A DNA stretch of 19,481 nucleotides from Porphyromonadaceae bacterium UBA7141 (GTDB taxonomy: Bacteria > Bacteroidota > Bacteroidia > Bacteroidales > Muribaculaceae): contig DKWX01000011.1 of the NCBI GenBank assembly GCA_002491945.1, positions 5,460 to 24,940 on the forward strand, in the 5' to 3' direction. The position numbers and the translations under genes are program-made. Every line of letters starts with the position of its first letter. The stretch's first letter is position 1. Under the pieces are notes generated by a model. That model was not told the origin of the DNA. It did no database searches and saw nothing but the letters and a program-made list of their open reading frames with translations. Shown one piece after another: positions 15,044 to 19,481 of the stretch.

Positions 15044-17356
15044 CTATATGCCGTAGCGTGAGGTGTCGACTGTCTTGGTGGCCCTGTCTTTATATCCTCT
15101 GAAGCGATATGTCAGGCCGAGGGATACCATGCGCTGGTAGTAATTCGAGTCGAAGTCCATATTCTGGGCGTCGAGGCGGATACGCTGCACCGGGATGAGT
15201 GTGCCGAGCAGGTCGAAACCCTTCACCTCTACGGTAAGCGATTCGTTGAGGAAGGCGACCGTAAGCCCGGCATTGAGCATCCAGGTGTGCGGACGCTCCC
15301 ACAGCCCGGCCAGGGAGGGCATTTTGTACATACCGGTGACGTTGAGCATAATCTTGGGGGCGGTGGAGATGAGCAGACGGTTGTCGAGCGTCACGCTTCC
15401 TCCGAACCGTCCCTTGTCGAACGACAGCGAATGCCAGTCGCGTGATTTGAAACGCTCGTAGTTGGCATCCAGTGTCAGTGTGGAGTAGAGGCGCCGGGCC
15501 ACTTCGAAGGGGATGGAGACCGAAAGGTCATAGAGTTCGCTGAATTCTATGTTGCATAGCTGGTTGACAAGCAGCAGCGCCGAAGGCGACTGATATGGCT
15601 GGCTTAGGAAGAAATCCCCTACCCGGTAGTAACTGAATGCGGCCACGTATTTGCTCTTCAGCACATACATCAGTGAGGCTACATCATACAGGGCTGGTTT
15701 GAGTGCGGGATTGCCTACGGATACTTCGTATGGACTGCTGTAGTTCACGTAGTCCTGACGTTGCCAGAATGAGGGATATTTACGGAAACGCCGGTATGAA
15801 CCCTGGAATATATGGTTGGCCGAGTGGTAGTAGGTGGCTACTGCCGTGGGGAGGAGCTGCACGTCGTCGTACGGACCGGCTTTGTAGTATTCTCCCGATA
15901 GCGAGACGTTGAAGTAAAAATGACCGAAAAGGAACGGGGACTGGATACCGCAGTATAGGCGCCCTATGTGTTCGTCGATATGGGCATCGGAGTAGTCGCC
16001 TATGATGTCGGGGTCGGTCGATACGTTGTCGAGGAAGTTGGCATTGCGTGAGAATTCGTAGTTACCGCCATACGACATGATCCATCCCTGCCGCCGCAGC
16101 GGGGTGCTGATATCGGCATAGGCGCGGATTTTGTCAATCTGCTGCGTGGAGAGCCCGGTCAGGGCTTCCTGATGCTGTGTGGCATCGGTCATAAGCTGAT
16201 TGCGGCGGGTATTGAAGTTGGTGTATTCCAGACCTGCCTCTACCCCTTTGACATGCGAGTAGGTGAGCGTCGCGGAGTTCATCCGGTTGTGACCGGAGAT
16301 TTCGGAGTCGTAGTCGCCGTAGACGGAGTTGATGCTGTGTTGGGCTGTGTGGGAGCGGGGGGTGAATACTCCGTTCCAGGTCACGCCGAGGGTGTTTTTG
16401 CTGTCGGGGCGGTATTCCAGTGATGTGTATACGTTGTGGGTGTCGGTCTGCTGCCGGGCCTCGGTCTCGTCGGTCACTTCATGGAGGGTGCCTCCGACGG
16501 TATGGCGGCTGTCGATAACGGCTTTCTCTGTCTCTCGGGCTGCGCCGAAGGAGTACATTACGTTGGCCGACACTTTCGGGAGTGCGCCGAATACGGATGC
16601 GCCGATATTGCCTGAAAGGTCGTGGCGGTATGAGCCGGAGCCGGAGACCTGTCCGTTCCATGAATATGCGTTCTGGCGGCGAAGCACTACGTTGATCACC
16701 GAGCTGGTGGTCTTCCATTTCGGCGAAGGATTGTAGACTATCTCTACGTTTTCAATCTGGTCGGCGGGTATGTTCTTGAGGTAATCCATCAGTTGTGAAG
16801 CTGATAGCTGCGACTGCCGGCCGTTGATGTATACCACGCTCCCCATCGGCGCACCGGTAAGTGACAGTGTGGTACCGTCGTTGGAGGTAATCAGCGGGAG
16901 TTCGGTGAGGAGCGCGTGAGCGGAGGTGGCTACGCTGGTGGCGAGTATATCCTTGATGTTGTACGACAGTATGCCGTTTTTCATCGTGATCTGCGGTTTG
17001 CGCCCTTTTACCACTATTTCGGAGAGTGTGCTGTGCGCGGGATTGATTGTAAGGCGCATCGCGCCGTCGGCACCCGTTGCGGCTGCCACGGCTTCATCGT
17101 CGACGTCCTGCGACTCGTACCCTATATACGAGAGCGACAGGTACCACCGGCCGGTTTCCGGCTCGGAAAGCTGAAAGACTCCGTTGCGGTCGGTTGACGT
17201 GCTGCTGAAATACACAGAGTCGGGTAATGTGTACACCACGCAACTTGCTCCCCTTACAGGCTCATCATTCTCATCCACTACCACCCCTCTGACATCGGCT
17301 GCGGCCATGTGACATCCCGCGAGCATCAGCCCCAATACTGCTACATATTTCTTCAT
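15044..17356 (-). CDS. TonB-receptor-like outer membrane beta-barrel protein
   Basis: Predicted 770-residue outer membrane protein. Residues 1-20 are a signal peptide. Residues 21-105 are a carboxypeptidase-regulatory-like domain (DVRGVVVDENDEPVRGASC, GRWYLSLSYIGYESQ). A plug-like domain spans about 112-228 (SEIVVKGRK, VVYINGRQSQ, IENVEIVYNPSPKWK). The rest is a beta-barrel of the OMP_b-brl family with many aromatic-ended strands, ending VSLGLTYRFRGYKD. No SusD-like gene is adjacent, so it is not a standard Sus pair. The ligand is unknown. The ATG lies two nt after a small SPASM-like reading frame, which suggests translational coupling with a former upstream radical SAM gene. A lipobox-like LAGC (12-15) lies in the signal region. 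Confidence 0.85.
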   Translation of the reverse strand: MKKYVAVLGLMLAGCHMAAADVRGVVVDENDEPVRGASCVVYTLPDSVYFSSTSTDRNGVFQLSEPETGRWYLSLSYIGYESQDVDDEAVAAATGADGAMRLTINPAHSTLSEIVVKGRKPQITMKNGILSYNIKDILATSVATSAHALLTELPLITSNDGTTLSLTGAPMGSVVYINGRQSQLSASQLMDYLKNIPADQIENVEIVYNPSPKWKTTSSVINVVLRRQNAYSWNGQVSGSGSYRHDLSGNIGASVFGALPKVSANVMYSFGAARETEKAVIDSRHTVGGTLHEVTDETEARQQTDTHNVYTSLEYRPDSKNTLGVTWNGVFTPRSHTAQHSINSVYGDYDSEISGHNRMNSATLTYSHVKGVEAGLEYTNFNTRRNQLMTDATQHQEALTGLSTQQIDKIRAYADISTPLRRQGWIMSYGGNYEFSRNANFLDNVSTDPDIIGDYSDAHIDEHIGRLYCGIQSPFLFGHFYFNVSLSGEYYKAGPYDDVQLLPTAVATYYHSANHIFQGSYRRFRKYPSFWQRQDYVNYSSPYEVSVGNPALKPALYDVASLMYVLKSKYVAAFSYYRVGDFFLSQPYQSPSALLLVNQLCNIEFSELYDLSVSIPFEVARRLYSTLTLDANYERFKSRDWHSLSFDKGRFGGSVTLDNRLLISTAPKIMLNVTGMYKMPSLAGLWERPHTWMLNAGLTVAFLNESLTVEVKGFDLLGTLIPVQRIRLDAQNMDFDSNYYQRMVSLGLTYRFRGYKDRATKTVDTSRYGI

Positions 17357-17358
17357 CG

Positions 17359-17619
17359 TCAATAAATCATATTGTTGTTTATTTCCGGTGCATATACGCA
17401 TCTTGGATCTGGAAAATCCCAGTTCTCTCTTCCATATGCTTTTATCACCTTGACAATACACCGTCTCTTATTCTCATTACAAAGTGCAAAATCCTTACAA
17501 TGAGAACATCGACTTTTATTTCTAAAAATCTTCTGTTCCATTGCAAATAATTCTTTTGCCTTAGATGATTTCCAAACCGACTCTATACTGTCATTTACGA
17601 CATGTAATATCAAACACAA
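17359..17619 (-). pseudogene. Fragment resembling the C-terminus of a radical SAM/SPASM protein
   Basis: The frame encodes up to 86 residues from a TTG at 17619, with a stop codon directly before it; an internal ATG is at 17541. It contains VWKSSKAKELFAMEQ, then CSHCKDFALC (Cys38, 41, 47), Cys54, and YGRENWDFPDPRCVYAP (Cys74). This order (W-x-S-x-x-A-x-x-L, CxxC-x5-C, then Y-G and DPRCxxxP) is typical of the C-terminal SPASM end of Bacteroidales peptide maturases. The catalytic CX3CX2C core is missing, and I see none upstream. The frame ends TGA two nt before the receptor ATG. I interpret it as the remnant of a maturase once in operon with the receptor. A short functional Cys-rich protein remains possible. 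Confidence 0.55.
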
Positions 17620-17637
17620 TTATGAGGTTATTATTAC

Positions 17638-17678
17638 CTTAGGGATATTCAGTTAATGGCTAACTGAATATCCCTAAG
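17638..17678. repeat. 18-bp perfect palindrome with 5-nt loop
   Basis: CTTAGGGATATTCAGTTA (17638-17655) is an exact inverted match to 17661-17678, with loop ATGGC between them. It lies between the acetyltransferase stop and the SPASM-like fragment, both on the minus strand. No adjacent U-tract is present on the minus strand; ATTTTTT occurs at 17691-17697 on the plus strand after 12 nt. It may be a terminator-like stem for the acetyltransferase transcript, a dyad operator, or the scar of a mobile element. The 142 bases between it and the acetyltransferase gene show no gene. Confidence 0.75.
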
Positions 17679-17791
17679 TAGCGTAAGAAGATTTTTTCCT
17701 CTCATCGGCGAAGTTATATAAAAGTTTTTACATTACAAAATTTTAATAAAGAAAATCTAAAATATGTTGTCTTGAATACTTGTCTCGCGTG

Positions 17792-17834
17792 CTTGTCTAT
17801 TGGTCTATTGGCCTATTGACCTACTTGTCTATTG
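17792..17834. repeat. Degenerate tandem repeat (YCTATTG units)
   Basis: Units of about 8 bp follow each other: CTTGTCTATTG, GTCTATTG, GCCTATTG, ACCTA, CTTGTCTATTG. The 11-mer CTTGTCTATTG is exact at 17792-17802 and 17824-17834. The array covers the acetyltransferase stop codon (17821-17823). Such arrays can change length by replication slippage, which could alter the C-terminus of the enzyme. Confidence 0.6.
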
Positions 17835-18381
17835 ATTTGATTACCTTACATGGATTGCCTACGGCGACAGTGTTGTCTGGAATATCTTTTGTGACGACAC
17901 TCCCTGCGCCTATCACACAATTGTCGCCTATTGTCACGCCGGGCACCACAGTGACATTCGCTCCAATCCAGACATTATTTCCTACGATTATGGGGCGAGC
18001 GAACTCCAGCCCTTTGTTGCGCTCGATCGGATCAATAGGATGTCCGGCTGTATAGAATCCGCAGTTGGGGCCGATAAATACATTGTCGCCAAATACCACA
18101 CGGGCCTCATCAAGCACCACCATATTGAAGTTGGCAAAGAAATTTTTGCCGACACTGATGTTGAACCCATAATCACAGTAAAACGGTTGCTCTATCAGAA
18201 TATCCCCTTTTACATCTCCGAGTATACGCCGAAGCAACGCGTCGCGAGCTTCAACATCTTTCGGACGCAAATCATTATAATCGCGTATCAGCTCTTTGCA
18301 TTCAAGCCTCTCGGCGATAAGAGCAGCATCATTGTTGGCATCATAGATCATGCCCTGAAGCATCTTTTCCTTTTCAGTCAT
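17821..18381 (-). CDS. Sugar O-acetyltransferase (maltose/galactoside acetyltransferase family)
   Basis: Predicted 186-residue cytoplasmic enzyme of the left-handed parallel beta-helix (hexapeptide repeat) family, transferring acetyl from acetyl-CoA to a sugar hydroxyl. An N-terminal Mac-type helical segment (TEKEKMLQGMIYDANNDAAL) precedes hexapeptide turns. The catalytic histidine is His114 in FYTAGHPID. The block IIVGNNVWIGANVTVVPGVT (131-150) followed by IGDNCVIGAGSVV is diagnostic. Length matches Maa/LacA/NodL. The acceptor is not predictable. The last codons and the stop lie in a tandem repeat. It appears monocistronic, with AT-rich DNA upstream shared with the divergent LuxR-type gene. 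Confidence 0.92.
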   Translation of the reverse strand: MTEKEKMLQGMIYDANNDAALIAERLECKELIRDYNDLRPKDVEARDALLRRILGDVKGDILIEQPFYCDYGFNISVGKNFFANFNMVVLDEARVVFGDNVFIGPNCGFYTAGHPIDPIERNKGLEFARPIIVGNNVWIGANVTVVPGVTIGDNCVIGAGSVVTKDIPDNTVAVGNPCKVIKSIDK

Positions 18382-18503
18382 ATTTTTTATAAATTTAAAC
18401 CATCAGCTGATAATCAGCAAGTGTCCGGATCCAACAGATAGTATTTGATCTGGAATCTTTTATAAATTAAATTGGAACACTCACTTATAACCATCAGATT
18501 TTT

Positions 18504-18511
18504 TAACTTTG
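18504..18511 (+). promoter_or_regulatory. -7 box upstream of the LuxR-type regulator
   Basis: TAACTTTG at 18504-18511, followed by CAAAG, is a perfect Bacteroidetes -7 element. No TTTG is found 19-20 bp upstream (the position reads CTCA), so the promoter may be weak or activator-dependent. Transcription would begin near 18518, about 24 nt before the ATG. Confidence 0.5.
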
Positions 18512-18541
18512 CAAAGTTAACACGCTAATAGTAATTGCACA

Positions 18542-19300
18542 ATGGCTAAAAATAACCATTTTAACGACAACCGTAAGCAACTAGACAATCTGCTGCGCCT
18601 CGCTCCGCTGCCGACCGACTACGACCTCATGCCGGAACTGACAGGATACGCCCATACATTGGCGCGCCTTGAAAACAGTGTGATAGTGATAAGCGATATG
18701 CGGTGTGGGGAAAGCAGGATTGTGGCCGGAGGCTTCGGCTCTGTCCTCGGACTGGACGGATATGACCGGGAAAATTCAATTTGGGAAAAACGCATTCTCG
18801 AACTCATGCCTCCCGAAGAGAGAGAATTTAAATTTATCGCAGAACTGAGATTCTTTCATTTTATCAGACATAAGCCCAATTGCCGAAGAGGTGATTATTA
18901 CCTTGAGAGTATATTGCGTTTCATACTTAAAGACGGAACAAATATAAATGTGACACACAAAATGTTTTATATTTACGACAGCAAATACGAGAATGTCAGA
19001 TATGCTGTATGTCAATACAACCCTTCTGTTGCCGATTCCAAATGCAAGAGCCGCTGCGTGAATTCTCTGACCGGGGAAATTATCGATTTAGACTCTACCG
19101 ACTACAAAGGGATACTCAGCAGCCGGGAGTGCCAGGTGTTGTCATTAATCAGCAATGGCTTGAAGAGCGCGGCAATTGCAGAACAACTGCACATCAGCAT
19201 TCACACTGTCAGCCGTCATCGTCAAGAGATTCTTGCCCGACTTAAGGTTAAAAATTCGATTGAAGCCTGTCGTCTGGCAAAAATAATGGGACTCATATAG
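18542..19300 (+). CDS. LuxR-type HTH transcriptional regulator with N-terminal sensor-like domain
   Basis: Predicted 252-residue DNA-binding regulator. The C-terminal region (191-250) is a LuxR/FixJ helix-turn-helix: LSSRECQVLSLISNGLKSAA, then IAEQLHISIHTVSRHRQEIL and ARLKVKNSIEA. Residues about 45-165 look like a PAS-like or sensory fold (SVIVISDMRCGESRIVAGGF, FYIYDSKYENVRYAVCQYNP), but the assignment is weak. There is no response-regulator receiver domain and no membrane segment, so it is probably a one-component cytoplasmic regulator. Cys residues 114, 168 and 172 might matter for sensing, but this is speculative. It is divergent from the acetyltransferase gene and has no downstream partner before a tRNA-type promoter. 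Targets are unknown. Confidence 0.85.
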   Translation: MAKNNHFNDNRKQLDNLLRLAPLPTDYDLMPELTGYAHTLARLENSVIVISDMRCGESRIVAGGFGSVLGLDGYDRENSIWEKRILELMPPEEREFKFIAELRFFHFIRHKPNCRRGDYYLESILRFILKDGTNINVTHKMFYIYDSKYENVRYAVCQYNPSVADSKCKSRCVNSLTGEIIDLDSTDYKGILSSRECQVLSLISNGLKSAAIAEQLHISIHTVSRHRQEILARLKVKNSIEACRLAKIMGLI

Positions 19301-19359
19301 CGGCAGCCATATTGCGGGAGGCCGGGACGCGAGGATTGAGCCTCAAAAAAAATGCAACA

Positions 19360-19379
19360 CTGATAATGCTGATTATCAG
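19360..19379. repeat. Short inverted repeat after the LuxR-type gene
   Basis: CTGATAAT (19360-19367) and ATTATCAG (19372-19379) form an 8-bp stem with a GCTG loop. The 12-mer GCTGATTATCAG here is the exact reverse complement of 18407-18418 upstream of the same gene. No U-tract follows directly. It could be a weak terminator or a regulator-binding dyad. Confidence 0.4.
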
Positions 19380-19429
19380 GATATAATAAAGAAAATAAAA
19401 TTTTTCTTCAAAAAAAAGTTGCTGAAAAA

Positions 19430-19461
19430 TTTGGTGATTCCGGATTTTCATTGTAACTTTG
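19430..19461 (+). promoter_or_regulatory. Strong promoter at the right edge, stable-RNA type
   Basis: TTTG (19430-19433), a 20-bp spacer, and TAACTTTG (19454-19461) give a full consensus match, preceded by A/T tracts (19380-19429). The sequence 19454-19475 is identical over 22 nt to the left-edge tRNA promoter region (114-135, opposite strand). The class is therefore inferred to drive stable RNA. Confidence 0.7.
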
Positions 19462-19472
19462 CACTCGCAATC

Positions 19473-19481
19473 GGGCGATTA
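19473..19481 (+). tRNA. Possible 5' end of a tRNA cut by the window edge
   Basis: The last nine bases are GGGCGATTA, which fits a 7-nt acceptor strand plus U8-A9 of a tRNA that would continue GCTCAG. It follows the promoter by about 11 nt. Only nine bases are visible and three of them (GGG) are also in the left promoter copy, where no tRNA starts at that point. The call is tentative. Confidence 0.3.

Noticed and set aside
15044..17356. Receptor considered as SusC of a polysaccharide utilisation locus
   Set aside because: No SusD-like lipoprotein or glycoside hydrolase is adjacent, and the domain layout is the simpler carboxypeptidase-regulatory/plug/OMP_b-brl type.

Overview
The window looks like chromosomal DNA from a Bacteroidales bacterium, most likely a gut Muribaculaceae-type lineage. 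The evidence is family-level: the dapB-lepB-WbqC-DUF4294 operon, a PCMD-domain secreted protein, an OMP_b-brl-type receptor, a CX3CX2C radical SAM protein of the COG0731 type, and promoters of the Bacteroidetes form (TTTG, about 20 bp, TAnnTTTG) in place of E. coli-type boxes. The genus is inferred. The window is mostly housekeeping and cell-envelope genes. I see no CRISPR array, prophage or intact insertion sequence.

Left part (1-6822), all on the minus strand. The left edge holds the first 20 nt of a tRNA, probably tRNA-Asp, behind a strong promoter. Next come yidD, short direct repeats, and a tight operon dapB > lepB > WbqC-like > DUF4294 lipoprotein (4451 down to 731) with overlaps or gaps of at most 13 nt. 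Upstream lie a PCMD-domain secreted protein with its own textbook promoter, and the mutarotase galM.

Middle (7189-10290), plus strand: a DcaP-like porin, an OmpA-family lipoprotein with a clear promoter, and a ferritin closed by a strong hairpin terminator. From 10343 to 14815 the minus strand carries a COG0731 radical SAM enzyme and an apparent queA > aroA > metal ABC permease operon.

Right part (15044-19481): a TonB-receptor-like outer membrane beta-barrel protein ending at a good terminator. Immediately upstream, two nucleotides from its start codon, is an 86-codon fragment that resembles the C-terminal Cys-rich (SPASM-type) end of a radical SAM peptide maturase without its catalytic core. 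Beyond the fragment are an 18-bp perfect palindrome and a short tandem repeat that overlaps the stop codon of a sugar O-acetyltransferase. A LuxR-type regulator follows on the plus strand. The right edge carries a promoter that shares a 22-nt identical core with the left-edge promoter, in the opposite orientation, and it may drive another tRNA.

The most interesting region is 17359-17834: a decayed radical SAM/SPASM gene still coupled to an outer membrane protein gene, next to a large palindrome and a slippage-prone repeat. Secondary points are an EPSP synthase with a diverged PEP/glyphosate-site motif, a recurrent AT-rich motif upstream of minus-strand genes, and an orphan metal-transport permease.
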